The notes: generated by a model not told the origin, from the sequence alone. Numbered from the stretch's first letter, positions 11,665 through 22,770 are shown. The stretch is 64,000 nt of DNA from Alopecurus myosuroides (GCA_028641055.1 CM054060.1:210328445-210392444), one strand, 5' to 3'. Translations and numbers: made by a program.

Positions 11665-14495
11665 TCCTCCCTTTCTTCAAGACAAGACGTCCTCGGCTTG
11701 TTATTATCTAAAAGTGGAATAAACAAAAAGAACAAAGTGTATGCACCATATATGTATATATAATGATACTCATTAGTTGTTAGCAAAACACAATATAGTG
11801 TATATATCATATGAAATTTGTATGAAAACAACACATAAAAGTCATATTCTTTCATCTCATAGCAATCAAAATTGCAAATATAAGTGTAGTTCGATTTAAT
11901 AGTACATGTATCCAACCAATAGTGTGGTGAAATAAACATAGGTATAATATCATCTCTATAATCATCTATCCAAGAGAACACATTATGTAATTCAGCCACT
12001 TTATCATAAGTAACACACATGTGATGTATCATGAAAATTTTATCCACATTATAATTACCAATCAAGTAAATTTTGAAACTAATATCATATGTGCTAGAAT
12101 CATCATAACCAAATTTATCCATAGCACATTGCATATTAATTGGTTCTTTTAACATGTCATAGTATATAATATCACTAGAAGGTATCATAGCAAGTACTTC
12201 TTTATGTGTAATAAAAGCCACATTGTGAAATTTCGAATTTATAAGTTTATATGGTTGAAAATTATCACATAACTCACTACTTGTAGTTACCAAACCGAAA
12301 TCCATACCCTTATCAATACTAACCTCCTCATGTGTAGTAGGTATGATCTCCTCAAAATCTTGTGAATTTGAAGGTTGTATCTCCCTTTCTTCAAAAATAA
12401 CCTTCATATCACAAGCAAAAATACTTGTATCCGTGGCATATTCCTCCAAATTGTGTGATGATTGTGATGTTTCTTTGTGCTCCCTTTCTTCAATAGCAAC
12501 CTGTGCACAAGAAACAACACTAGGACAAATTATGGCATTAGTTAAAAGGCTCTTTCCACTCGAATTGGTTTTGCTCTCATTCCCCATGGCTTGAATTTTT
12601 GGTGTTCCCTCATCCCTCTCTCTTTCTTTTTCCACTCTCATATCAATTTTGGATTGGGACTCTTGTATTATTTGTTGTGGAGTCATAGGCCTCAAAACAA
12701 TTGTCTTCCCATGATGATATAGCTCATAAGTATTTGCTCTTCCTTCATGCTTCACACTTCTATCAAATTGCCAAGGTCTTCCCAATAAGAGATGGCAAAC
12801 TGTCATGGGCACCACATCAAACTCAATAACATCCTTGTAAGGTCCAATTTGGAACTCCACTCTCACCATAAAAGAAACCTTCATTTGTCCCGTGCTACTC
12901 AACCATTGGATATGATAAGGAGAAGGGTGTGGCATATATTTCAAATTGAGTTTTGCACATAGATCTTTGCTAGCCAAATTTCTGCAACTTCCTCCATCAA
13001 TAATGACTTTGCAAGCCATGTTGGGACCAATAATAGCCTTTGTTTGAAATAGAGTACACCTTTGATTTTCAGGACTAGACACCACACTCAATGAATTTTG
13101 TGTGCATATAATAGATGGCAAAGTAGTAGCATAAGCATCCAAAGGAGTATCACTCAAATAACCATCATCATCATCAAGATCATTGGGATCAACATCATCA
13201 CCTGTTTCATACTCATTGTTCTCATTGATCACCATCACTTTTGTATTTGTACAATCCCTCTTGAAGTGACCCTTGCCTCCACATGTGTGACATGTAATAT
13301 CTCTATTTCTTGTAGTAGGAGCACTAGGACCTGAGGCACTTGCTGCTGGTTGTGATGATTTCTTTGCATTAGACACACTAGGCTCGGTTTTGGATGATGG
13401 ATCAACTCGAAAACTTGAAGATGGAAGTGGTGGAGGTGGTGTACTAGGAGTAGTAGATGATCTCATTGGGAATCTACTCCATGTTTTTGCTGAATTTTGT
13501 GCTTCCTCAAGGAGATGTGATTCGGCCTCTCTAGCATGATGTAAGAGATCATGCATATTAGTGTATTGATAATGCCTCACAATGCCCTTGATTCTATAAT
13601 GTAATCCTGAAAGAAATCTTTGCATTGTTTGCTCCTCTTGTTCTTCCACACGGCCTCTTTGCATGATCATCTCCATCTCTTGATAATAAGCATCAACTGT
13701 CTTGGTACCTTGCTTCAATTGTTGTAGCTTGTCAAATTGTTGCCTTATGTAATTGGGAGGTACAAATCTTTCCCTCATGAGCCTCTTCATGGTGTTCCAA
13801 GTAGCAATGGGTAACTCACCATCATTATGTCTCTTTCTCACTAAATTGTCCCACCATCTAAGAGCATATCCATCAAACTCAGAAGATGCCAACTTGATCT
13901 TTCTATCCTCATTATAATCATGCAATCTCCATAGCTTCTCAATTTTCAACTCCCATAGCAAAAATTCTTCCACATCCATAGTATCAAAGCTGAAAGATGG
14001 AATAGAAAATTTTGGTTTACCCAAGATATATTTTCTATTGTCATTAGCATTAGGCAAAGGAACACGCCTAGCACGGCCTTGAAAACCTCCTCTTCCTCTT
14101 TCTCCTCTAGCTCCACGGCCAAAATTAAGCTCTTCTCCATTATTGGCATCACTATGGACACTAGCATTGTCATCATCAATAGGTGGCAACCGAGCTTGAA
14201 GCAAAGTTTGAAGATCATTCATATTGTTGTTGATAGCATCAATAGCATCTTGCATTGTTCTCAATTGAGCACTATTGGTTTCGGCCAATTTATTGGTGCT
14301 TTCCACATTCTTCTTTGTGGCATCAACTAACTCATAAACAGGATCAACAGCTTCATTCACATATTTCTTGTAATGTTCCTCATTGTCATCCAATTTCTTT
14401 GTCAACACATCCCTTAATGCCTCATACTCCCTCCAATTCACTCCCTCAGATTGATCCTTCTTTTGCTGCACAAGATCACTACTAGAAAGATCCAT
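11511..14495 (-). CDS. Gag-protease polyprotein with hydrophobic C-terminal extension (copy 1)
   Basis: An intact 994-codon frame. Residues 1-120 include a predicted coiled-coil-like stretch, and an RG-rich linker follows at about 130-145. A Ty3/gypsy gag core lies at about 150-330, with the hallmark WW pair and LKQGT motif. A zinc knuckle CHTCGGKGHFKRDC is at about 400-415, and a retropepsin-like domain with DGGS at about 500-600. The sequence then leaves known retroelement domains. About 350 residues follow with no RT, and about residues 880-930 are rich in F, Y, I and L and could span a membrane. The final 51 codons are encoded by the LTR. Gag and protease could assemble particles, but RT and integrase must come from another element. 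The start at 14495 follows a stop-rich leader and is the first ATG of the frame. Confidence 0.9.
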   Translation of the reverse strand: MDLSSSDLVQQKKDQSEGVNWREYEALRDVLTKKLDDNEEHYKKYVNEAVDPVYELVDATKKNVESTNKLAETNSAQLRTMQDAIDAINNNMNDLQTLLQARLPPIDDDNASVHSDANNGEELNFGRGARGERGRGGFQGRARRVPLPNANDNRKYILGKPKFSIPSFSFDTMDVEEFLLWELKIEKLWRLHDYNEDRKIKLASSEFDGYALRWWDNLVRKRHNDGELPIATWNTMKRLMRERFVPPNYIRQQFDKLQQLKQGTKTVDAYYQEMEMIMQRGRVEEQEEQTMQRFLSGLHYRIKGIVRHYQYTNMHDLLHHAREAESHLLEEAQNSAKTWSRFPMRSSTTPSTPPPPLPSSSFRVDPSSKTEPSVSNAKKSSQPAASASGPSAPTTRNRDITCHTCGGKGHFKRDCTNTKVMVINENNEYETGDDVDPNDLDDDDGYLSDTPLDAYATTLPSIICTQNSLSVVSSPENQRCTLFQTKAIIGPNMACKVIIDGGSCRNLASKDLCAKLNLKYMPHPSPYHIQWLSSTGQMKVSFMVRVEFQIGPYKDVIEFDVVPMTVCHLLLGRPWQFDRSVKHEGRANTYELYHHGKTIVLRPMTPQQIIQESQSKIDMRVEKERERDEGTPKIQAMGNESKTNSSGKSLLTNAIICPSVVSCAQVAIEEREHKETSQSSHNLEEYATDTSIFACDMKVIFEEREIQPSNSQDFEEIIPTTHEEVSIDKGMDFGLVTTSSELCDNFQPYKLINSKFHNVAFITHKEVLAMIPSSDIIYYDMLKEPINMQCAMDKFGYDDSSTYDISFKIYLIGNYNVDKIFMIHHMCVTYDKVAELHNVFSWIDDYRDDIIPMFISPHYWLDTCTIKSNYTYICNFDCYEMKEYDFYVLFSYKFHMIYTLYCVLLTTNEYHYIYIYGAYTLFFLFIPLLDNNKPRTSCLEEREDDKDGPKDYVLTSMSDELIQDNKIMVKTNIQEVENKITLLKTIKQDGENNS

Positions 14496-15271
14496 TAGAG
14501 GTTAGTGAAAATAAAACAAGTATAGGTTGTGGTGCCTCTCACAACTCACTCAAGAATCTAGCAAAACAATAGGATATCTTACCACTCCAAAGTGAATAGA
14601 GATACTTACCACAAGTAGAGGCAATTAAAGTGCTTTGGTGTGAAGAAAAGAATACCCAGGTTTTTAACTCTCACAATGGCAAACAAGGTTATTTAGTGGG
14701 GCTTGGTATGGATACCTAACAATCACCAAAGTAACAATCCTATTTGCTGTCTTAGTGAAGATATAAAATACCCAAGGAAACTCACACAATGGAGACAAAT
14801 GTGGCAAATCAATATGTGGATGGAAATTTGCAATGCACTAGAAAGTCACTAGCTAGGCTCTTAATTGACAGGCACAAGATTGCTCAATGAAAAACCAAGT
14901 GTCACAATGGCAAGCTCAACTAGTAAACAATAGCAATGATATGGCCTTTTTGCCCTTTCTCTTTTCTCTTTTCTCTTTTTTTTTATACTTTTTGCTTTTT
15001 CTATTTTTTTTTTTGAATTTTTCAATGGCCTTACACTAAGCTAGGAGCAACAATGAACCAAACACAAGTGAACACAATGGTGGTGATGAAATATGAGCAG
15101 CCTGTCAGAGCACAAAATAGCTATACTTGTGGGAAAGTTCCTATTATAATGTTGTAGAAAGGCTATGGCTAAGGTTCACAAGGTATGGATACGAATGTCC
15201 TAGTGAGAAAACAAGGAAAAACAAGGAAAAACAGAAAAAATCTAGGTGAATTTGGAGCTCAAACACACTCA

Positions 15272-15637
15272 CGGCAGCAAAACAGGCTCACGGCAGAGAA
15301 ACATCGTGGTTTTGTACCACGGCAGAGCTCACGGCAGCAGAAACAGCTCAAAACTGTGCCACGGCAGAGAAACAGCAGCTCACGGCAGAACTAGCACCTC
15401 ACGGCAGGAAAACAGAGTGATTTTATACCGCGGCAGCACTACGGCAGCAAAAACAGCTCAAAAACGTACCGCGGCAGAGAGACAGCAACCCACGGCAGCA
15501 AAACGACTCAAAACCGTACCGCGGCAGCGCACTTGATCGCGTTACAGCGATTCGTAAGCGTGTTACAGCGAAAACCGCAGCGCGCGCGAGACAGCAGTTG
15601 GTGGCAGCAAAACGGAGCGTTTTTTGTGCCGCGGCAG
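15272..15637 (-). repeat. CTGCCG-rich repeat cluster in the leader, copy 1
   Basis: The plus-strand motif CGGCAG occurs 13 times in 366 bp, usually as CTCACGGCAG or TACCGCGGCAG, with AAACAGCTCAAAA spacers. In the RNA this reads CTGCCGTG or CTGCCGCGG. Because CCGCGG is self-complementary, several local hairpins are possible. The cluster lies in the 5' leader, where retroelements carry packaging and dimerisation signals. That role is inference. Confidence 0.6.
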
Positions 15638-16217
15638 CGCACAATGGGGCGGATTGGTAAGGCTGCTACGGGCCGCGCGGCTAGTTTTGTAAGCGTGATG
15701 CGGGCGAATCCGAGAGCGACTCAAACGCGGCAGCGATGGGTGAGTGCGATGGTTTGCGGGTATGGGCGTATATGGTAAGTGTGCTGCGGTGATGTGTACG
15801 TGTATGGTAGGTATATGGATATGCAAACCGAGTGGAACTAGGGGATGGCAGCGGTGGTATGATTGCGGTGGGATGGGAGGGAATCCGAGTCCAACTAGAA
15901 CTAGGGTTTTGTGGTGCCTCTAGGTTAACTAGATGGGATCGGATTGGAGTGAAGGGTGGCAATATGGAGCGGATATTTTTGGAGTTTTCTGATATAATTC
16001 GACTAGATGAACAAAGACAACTAGATCTAGCCGAAAACTAAAAAGAGAGAAAAAGCAACACAAGATCTAACACAAAGACAGCACTAGTGATTAAAACTAA
16101 GGTGATATCTAGGCTATGGCAATGATCTACTCTATTTTTGTGGGGCTTTTTCTGGATAGGAATAAAAACACTCAAAGTAAAGGTAAAAGTATGATAGCTC
16201 ACCGAGGCAACCTGTAA

Positions 16218-16229
16218 ATCTGATACCAA
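16218..16229 (-). other. Primer-binding site of dimer element, copy 1
   Basis: The minus strand reads TTGGTATCAGAT, sharing TGGTATCAGA with the initiator tRNA-Met complement. It lies two bases from the LTR end at 16232. The last two bases of the 12-nt complement differ from those of the Tekay-1 primer site. Confidence 0.8.
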
Positions 16230-16231
16230 GA

Positions 16232-17007
16232 TGATAAGGGGTGGCCCAATCTTCTCAGTGAACTCACAGATAACTTCTGAATTGATAACTAGTGCGCCAC
16301 TAAGAACTCTCCGGCTGATCCCTGATGCCAATGCAAAAGAGCAACCCAATGGATATTCTTAACTCCACACTCTTGCACAAGTAATCCACCGACTACAAGT
16401 GGTACTGTACCGTCTTATTCCCAGTGGAACAGCAGGTATCACGTAAAGTTTGCAGATGAACTTCCAGTATGAAAGGCTAACAAGCAGTTTCAACTAGAGG
16501 TTTTGGGGTTTGTTTGATTCAATCGTAGTCTCCCTGATCCACTCGCAGGTGGCCAACATATATAGGTGGAGGGGGTGCGGCCACAAGGCATCCTTGCGCA
16601 AGCAATCCCCTCCCTACTAGGACTAGGACTCCTACTAGGACTAGGACTTCACAAATATGGATACAAACCGATTCCCACACAAGGAATTCGGCCACTTTGG
16701 TTATGGAAACCAAACCTAACTATTATGGCGCATTGATCTTCTATGTGGGAGCCCTCCTCTTGCTTGTTTCATCCATGAGTGCATTTCACCTTGTGGAGGC
16801 ACTCATCCCCATGTCTTGGATAAATAACAATTGTTTTATTGGAATAACAATTGTTATGAATTGTTTTCACCATCTTGCTTGATTGTTTTCAACAATGTGA
16901 TCTTGTTTTCCACCTCTTGAATATTTGTTTTCACCATGATCTTGTTGTCTTGTATCAACTCATCACTCATGCTTGTGAGAACATAATCCTCAGGTCCATC
17001 CTTATCA
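16232..17007 (-). repeat. Central, shared LTR of the dimer element (776 bp)
   Basis: Complete LTR with TGATAAGG and CCTTATCA ends. On one side lies a purine tract and the end of one internal region; on the other a primer site and the leader of the next. One LTR therefore serves both internal regions, the signature of a tandem dimer rather than two independent insertions. Confidence 0.9.
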
Positions 17008-19838
17008 TCCTCCCTTTCTTCAAGACAAGACGTCCTCGGCTTGTTATTATCTGAAAGTGGAATAAACAAAAAGAACAAAGTGTATGCACCATATATGTAT
17101 ATATAATGATACTCATTAGTTGTTAGCAAAACACAATATAGTGTATATATCATATGAAATTTGTATGAAAACAACACATAAAAGTCATATTCTTTCATCT
17201 CATAGCAATCAAAATTGCAAATATAAGTGTAGTTTGATTTAATAGTACATGTATCCAACCAATAGTGTGGTGAAATAAACATAGGTATAATATCATCTCT
17301 ATAATCATCTATCCAAGAGAACACATTATGTAATTCAGCCACTTTATCATAAGTAACACACATGTGATGTATCATGAAAATTTTATCCACATTATAATTA
17401 CCAATCAAGTAAATTTTGAAACTAATATCATATGTGCTAGAATCATCATAACCAAATTTATCCATAGCACATTGCATATTAATTGGTTCTTTTAACATGT
17501 CATAGTATATAATATCACTAGAAGGTATCATAGCAAGTACTTCTTTATGTGTAATAAAAGCCACATTGTGAAATTTCGAATTTATAAGTTTATATGGTTG
17601 AAAATTATCACATAACTCACTACTTGTAGTTACCAAACCGAAATCCATACCCTTATCAATACTAACCTCCTCATGTGTAGTAGGTATGATCTCCTCAAAA
17701 TCTTGTGAATTTGAAGGTTGTATCTCCCTTTCTTCAAAAATAACCTTCATATCACAAGCAAAAATACTTGTGTCCGTGGCATATTCCTCCAAATTGTGTG
17801 ATGATTGTGATGTTTCTTTGTGCTCCCTTTCTTCAATAGCAACCTGTGCACAAGAAACAACACTAGGACAAATTATGGCATTAGTTAAAAGGCTCTTTCC
17901 ACTCGAATTGGTTTTGCTCTCATTCCCCATGGCTTGAATTTTTGGTGTTCCCTCATGCCTCTCTCTTTCTTTTTCCACTCTCATATCAATTTTTGATTGG
18001 GACTCTTGTATTATTTGTTGTGGAGTCATATGCCTCAAAACAATTGTCTTCCCATGATGATATAGCTCATAAGTATTTGCTCTTCCTTCATGCTTCACAC
18101 TTCTATCAAATTGCCAAGGTCTTCCCAATAAGAGATGGCAAACTGTCATGGGCACCACATCAAACTCAATAACATCCTTGTAAGGTCCAATTTGGAACTC
18201 CACTCTCACCATAAAAGAAACCTTCATTTGTCCCGTGCTACTCAACCATTGGATATGATAAGGAGAAGGGTGTGGCATATATTTCAAATTGAGTTTTGCA
18301 CATAGATCTTTGCTAGCCAAATTTCTGCAACTTCCTCCATCAATAATGACTTTGCAAGCCATGTTGGGACCAATAATAGCCTTTGTTTGAAATAGAGTGC
18401 ACCTTTGATTTTCAGGACTAGACACCACACTCAATGAATTTTGTGTGCATATAATAGATGGAAAAGTAGTAGCATAAGCATCCAAAGGAGTATCACTCAA
18501 ATAACCATCATCATCATCAAGATCATTGGGATCAACATCATCACCTGTTTCATACTCATTGTTCTCATTGATCACCATCACTTTTGTATTTGGACAATCC
18601 CTCTTGAAGTGACCCTTGCATCCACATGTGTGACATGTAATATCTCTATTTCTTGTAGTAGGAGCACTAGAAACTGAGGCACTTGCTGCTGGTTGTGATG
18701 ATTTCTTTGCATTAGACACACTAGGCTCGGTTTTGGATGATGGATCAACTCGAAAACTTGAAGATGGAAGTGGTGGAGGTGGTGTACTAGGAGTAGTAGA
18801 TGATCTCATTGGGAATCTACTCCATGTTTTTGCTGAATTTTGTGCTTCCTCAAGGAGATGTGATTCGGCCTCTCTAGCATGATGTAAGAGATCATGCATA
18901 TTAGTGTATTGATAATGCCTCACAATGCCCTTGATTCTATAATGTAATCCTGAAAGAAATCTTTGCATTGTTTGCTCCTCTTGTTCTTCCACACGGCCTC
19001 TTTGCATGATCATCTCCATCTCTTGATAATAAGCATCAACTGTCTTGGTACCTTGCTTCAATTGTTGTAGCTTGTCAAATTGTTGCCTTATGTAATTGGG
19101 AGGTACAAATCTTTCCCTCATGAGCCTCTTCATGGTGTTCCAAGTAGCAATGGGTAACTCACCATCATTATGTCTCTTTCTCACTAAATTGTCCCACCAT
19201 CTAAGAGCATATCCATCAAACTCAGAAGATGCCAACTTGATCTTTCTATCCTCATTATAATCATGCAATCTCCATAGCTTCTCAATTTTCAACTCCCATA
19301 GCAAAAATTCTTCCACATCCATAGTATCAAAGCTGAAAGATGGAATAGAAAATTTTGGTTTACCCAAGATATCTTTTCTATTGTCATTAGCATTGGGCAA
19401 AGGAACACGCCTAGCACGGCCTTGAAAACCTCCTCTTCCTCTTTCTCCTCTAGCTCCACGGCCAAAATTAAGCTCTTCTCCATTATTGGCATCACTATGG
19501 ACACTAGCATTGTCATCATCAATAGGTGGCAACCGAGCTTGAAGCAAAGTTTGAAGATCATTCATATTGTTGTTGATAGCATCAATAGCATCTTGCATTG
19601 TTCTCAATTGAGCACTATTGGTTTCGGCCAATTTATTGGTGCTTTCCACATTCTTCTTTGTGGCATCAACTAACTCATAAACAGGATCAACATCTTCATT
19701 CACATATTTCTTGTAATGTTCCTCATTGTCATCCAATTTCTTTGTCAACACATCCCTTAATGCCTCATACTCCCTCCAATTCACTCCCTCAGATTGATCC
19801 TTCTTTTGCTGCACAAGATCACTACTAGAAAGATCCAT
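16854..19838 (-). CDS. Gag-protease polyprotein with hydrophobic C-terminal extension (copy 2)
   Basis: The second intact 994-codon frame, differing from copy 1 at about a dozen residues. Among these are Asp for Ala in the N-terminal coiled-coil region, Asp for Tyr before the gag core, and CGCKGHF for CGGKGHF in the zinc knuckle, where the metal-binding C, C, H and C are kept. The DGGS protease motif and the membrane-like C-terminal stretch are unchanged. Its last 51 codons again run into the LTR (16854-17007). Two intact copies in one insertion argue that the long C-terminal extension is kept by selection, or that the dimer is very young. No RT or integrase follows. Confidence 0.9.
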   Translation of the reverse strand: MDLSSSDLVQQKKDQSEGVNWREYEALRDVLTKKLDDNEEHYKKYVNEDVDPVYELVDATKKNVESTNKLAETNSAQLRTMQDAIDAINNNMNDLQTLLQARLPPIDDDNASVHSDANNGEELNFGRGARGERGRGGFQGRARRVPLPNANDNRKDILGKPKFSIPSFSFDTMDVEEFLLWELKIEKLWRLHDYNEDRKIKLASSEFDGYALRWWDNLVRKRHNDGELPIATWNTMKRLMRERFVPPNYIRQQFDKLQQLKQGTKTVDAYYQEMEMIMQRGRVEEQEEQTMQRFLSGLHYRIKGIVRHYQYTNMHDLLHHAREAESHLLEEAQNSAKTWSRFPMRSSTTPSTPPPPLPSSSFRVDPSSKTEPSVSNAKKSSQPAASASVSSAPTTRNRDITCHTCGCKGHFKRDCPNTKVMVINENNEYETGDDVDPNDLDDDDGYLSDTPLDAYATTFPSIICTQNSLSVVSSPENQRCTLFQTKAIIGPNMACKVIIDGGSCRNLASKDLCAKLNLKYMPHPSPYHIQWLSSTGQMKVSFMVRVEFQIGPYKDVIEFDVVPMTVCHLLLGRPWQFDRSVKHEGRANTYELYHHGKTIVLRHMTPQQIIQESQSKIDMRVEKERERHEGTPKIQAMGNESKTNSSGKSLLTNAIICPSVVSCAQVAIEEREHKETSQSSHNLEEYATDTSIFACDMKVIFEEREIQPSNSQDFEEIIPTTHEEVSIDKGMDFGLVTTSSELCDNFQPYKLINSKFHNVAFITHKEVLAMIPSSDIIYYDMLKEPINMQCAMDKFGYDDSSTYDISFKIYLIGNYNVDKIFMIHHMCVTYDKVAELHNVFSWIDDYRDDIIPMFISPHYWLDTCTIKSNYTYICNFDCYEMKEYDFYVLFSYKFHMIYTLYCVLLTTNEYHYIYIYGAYTLFFLFIPLSDNNKPRTSCLEEREDDKDGPEDYVLTSMSDELIQDNKIMVKTNIQEVENKITLLKTIKQDGENNS

Positions 19839-21574
19839 TAGAGGTTAGTGAAAATAAAACAAGTATAGGTTGTGGTGCCTCTCACAACTCACTCAAGAAT
19901 CTAGCAAAACAATAGGATATCTTACCACTCCAAAGTGAATAGAGATACTTACCACAAGTATAGGCAATTAAAGTGCTTTGGTGTGAAGAAAAGAATACCC
20001 AGGTTTTTAACTCTCACAATGGCAAACAAGGTTATTTAGTGGGGCTTGGTATGGATACCTAACAATCACCAAAGTAACAATCCTATTTGCTGTCTTAGTG
20101 AAGATATAAAATACCCAAGGAAACTCACACAATGGAGACAAATGTGGCAAAGCAATATGTGGATGGAAATTTGCAATGCACTAGAAAGTCACTAGCTAGG
20201 CTCTTAATTGACAGGCACAAGATTGCTCAATGAAAAACCAAGTGTCACAATGGCAAGCTCAACTAGTAAACAATAGCAATGATATGGCCTTTTTGCCCTT
20301 TCTCTTTTCTCTTTTCTTTTTTTTTTTATACTTTTTGCTTTTTCTATTTTTTTTTTTGAATTTTTCAATGGCCTTACACTAAGCTAGGAGCAACAATGAA
20401 CCAAACACAAGTGAACACAATGGTGGTGATGAAATATGAGCAGCCTGTCAGAGCACAAAATAGCTATACTTGTGGGAAAGTTCCTATTATAATGTTGTAG
20501 AAAGGCTGTGGCTAAGGTTCACAAGGTATGGATACGAATGTCCTAGTGAGAAAACAAGGAAAAACAAGGAAAAACAGAAAAAATCTAGGTGAATTTGGAG
20601 CTCAAACACACTCACGGCAGCAAAACAGGCTCACGGCAGAGAAACATCGTGGTTTTGTACCACGGCAGAGCTCACGGCAGCAGAAACAGCTCAAAACTGT
20701 GCCACGGCAGAGAAACAGCAGCTCACGGCAGAACTAGCACCTCACGGCAGGAAAACAGAGTGATTTTATACCGCGGCAGCACTATGGCAGCAAAAACAGC
20801 TCAAAAACGTACCGCGGCAGAGAGACAGCAACCCACGGCAGCAAAACGACTCAAAACCGTACCGCGGCAGCGCACTTGATCGCGTTACAGCGATTCGTAA
20901 GCGTGTTACAGCGAAAACCGCAGCGCGCGCGAGACAGCAGTTGGCGGCAGCAAAACGGAGCGTTTTTTGTGCCGCGGCAGCGCACAATGGGGCGGATTGG
21001 TAAGGCTGCTACGGGCCGCGCGGCTAGTTTTGTAAGCGTGATGCGGGCGAATCCGAGAGCGACTCAAATGCGGCAGCGATGGGTGAGTGCGATGGTTTGC
21101 GGGTATGGGCGTATATGGTAAGTGTGCTGTGGTGATGTGTACGTGTATGGTAGGTATATGGAGATGCAAACCGAGTGGAACTAGGGGATGGCAGCGGTGG
21201 TATGATTGCGGTGGGATGGGAGGGAATCCGAGTCCAACTAGAACTAGGGTTTTGTGGTGCGGCTAGGTTAACTAGATGGGATCGGATTGGAGTGAAGGGT
21301 GGCAATATGGAGCGGATATTTTTGGAGTTTTCTGATATAATTCGACTAGATGAACAAAGACAACTAGATCTAGCCGAAAACTAAAAAGAGAGAAAAAGCA
21401 ACACAAGATCTAACACAAAGACAGCACTAGTGATTAAAACTAAGGTGATATCTAGGCTACGGCAATGATCTACTCTATTTTTGTGGGGCTTTTTCTGGAT
21501 AGGAATAAAAACACTCAAAGTAAAGGTAAAAGTATGATAGCTCACCGAGGCAACCTGTAAATCTGATACCAAGA
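19839..21574 (-). other. Long leader of dimer element, copy 2
   Basis: Repeat of 14496-16231 with a few substitutions. It includes the pyrimidine tract (about 20295-20360), the CTGCCG cluster (about 20615-20980) and a primer-binding site TTGGTATCAGAT at 21561-21572 (minus strand). In the cluster one CGGCAG is lost (ATGGCAG) and another is gained (GGCGGCAG) compared with copy 1, leaving the total unchanged. Confidence 0.75.
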
Positions 21575-22352
21575 TGATAAGGGGTGGCCCAATCTTCTCA
21601 GTGAACTCACAGATAACTTCTGAATTGATAACTAGTGCGCCACTAAGAACTCTCCGGCTGATCCCTGATGCCAATGCAAAAGATAGCAACCCAATGGATA
21701 TTCTTAACTCCACACTCTTGCACAAGTAATCCACCGACTACAAGTGGTACTGTACCGTCTTATTCCCAGCGGAACAGCAGGTATCATGTAAAGTTTGGAG
21801 ATGAACTTCCAGTATGAAAGGCTAACAAGCAGTTTCAACTAGAGGTTTTGGGGTTTGTTTGATTCAATCGTAGTCTCCCTGATCCACTCGCAGGTGGCCA
21901 ACATATATAGGTGGAGGGGGTGCGGCCACAAGGCATCCTTGCGCAAGCAATCCCCTCCCTACTAGGACTAGGACTCCTACTAGGACTAGGACTTCACAAA
22001 TATGGATACAAACCGATTCCCACACAAGGAATTCGGCCACTTTGGTTATGGAAACCAAACCTAACTATTATGGCGCATTGATCTTCTATGTGGGCTCCCT
22101 CCTCTTGCTTGTTTCATCCATGAGTGCATTTCACCTTGTGGAGGCACTCATCCCCATGTCTTGGATAAATAACAATTGTTTTATTGGAATAACAATTGTT
22201 ATGAATTGTTTTCACCATCTTGCTTGATTGTTTTCAACAATGTGATCTTGTTTTCCACCTCTTGAATATTTGTTTTCACCATGATCTTGTTGTCTTGTAT
22301 CAACTCATCACTCATGCTTGTGAGAACATAATCCTTAGGTCCATCCTTATCA
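21575..22352 (-). repeat. 5'-most LTR of the dimer element (778 bp)
   Basis: Complete LTR with TGATAAGG at 21575 and CCTTATCA ending at 22352. The next base starts the sequence GAATCCGAGG, which occurs uninterrupted at 28173 in the 3' LTR of the host element. This defines the insertion point precisely. The 5-bp flank GAATC should recur at the other end of the dimer, outside the window. Confidence 0.92.
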
Positions 22353-22770
22353 GAATCCGAGGTGAACACCGTCGCTGCGGCCCTCCTTCCTCCTGGCTGT
22401 CCACGGGAACCGCCCCACCGTACCTTCCTCGAGCTGGTGGACTCTTTCATGGAGCTCGAGGTGGCTTGGATCGACGACGCCGTCCTCGCCGCTGCCGGCG
22501 ACGACCACCTCCACACCGAGCCTCTGCTCGACTACGCGCGGTGGTGAGCTCACCTTCTCCTCCTCTCTCTCCCTCCGTTGCATCCAGCACACGCTGCGCC
22601 ACCAGATCCAGCACTCTGTCGCTTCCAGCACACGCACAGCACCACCGCTCGCCGCCGGCAGCGATACCTGATGAAAGTTCAGAGTTGCGCTTCAGTTAAA
22701 TTCAGTTAACACTTGGATCTGAAGGTTATCCTCACCGCGTCGCTAACTCTGTCAAAACTGAATTTCCACC

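Larger units (their letters stand above)
14496..16231 (-). other. Long leader of dimer element, copy 1
   Basis: This 1.7-kb non-coding leader lies between the primer site and the gag start. It holds a pyrimidine/purine tract (14950-15015), a cluster of CTGCCG motifs (15272-15637) and AT/GC-mixed sequence with no supported gene. The short frames within it (for example 15185-15394 and 15533-15778) are on the wrong strand and are interrupted or shared with the repeat cluster, so I do not call them genes. Confidence 0.7.
11158..22352 (-). mobile_element. Tandem-dimer gag/protease-only gypsy element (LTR-int-LTR-int-LTR)
   Basis: A 5343-bp unit is present twice in direct tandem, followed by one more LTR. 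In element direction the order is LTR 22352-21575, internal, LTR 17007-16232, internal, LTR 11664-11158 (cut by Tekay-1). LTR termini are TGATAAGG and CCTTATCA, a perfect inverted pair. Each LTR is followed by a Met-tRNA-like primer site and preceded by a purine tract (GAAGAAAGGGAGGA). The two internal ORFs are about 99% identical. No reverse transcriptase or integrase is present, so the element must be mobilised by a helper. The copy sits in the 5' LTR of the second Tekay-like element, joined at 22352/22353; the uninterrupted target is at 28172/28173. Confidence 0.9.

Noticed and set aside
15185..15962. Short frames in the dimer leader such as 15533-15778 and 15681-15962
   Set aside because: They overlap the CTGCCG repeat cluster and its surroundings on both strands and lie in the untranslated leader; they are repeated only because the whole 5343-bp unit is repeated.
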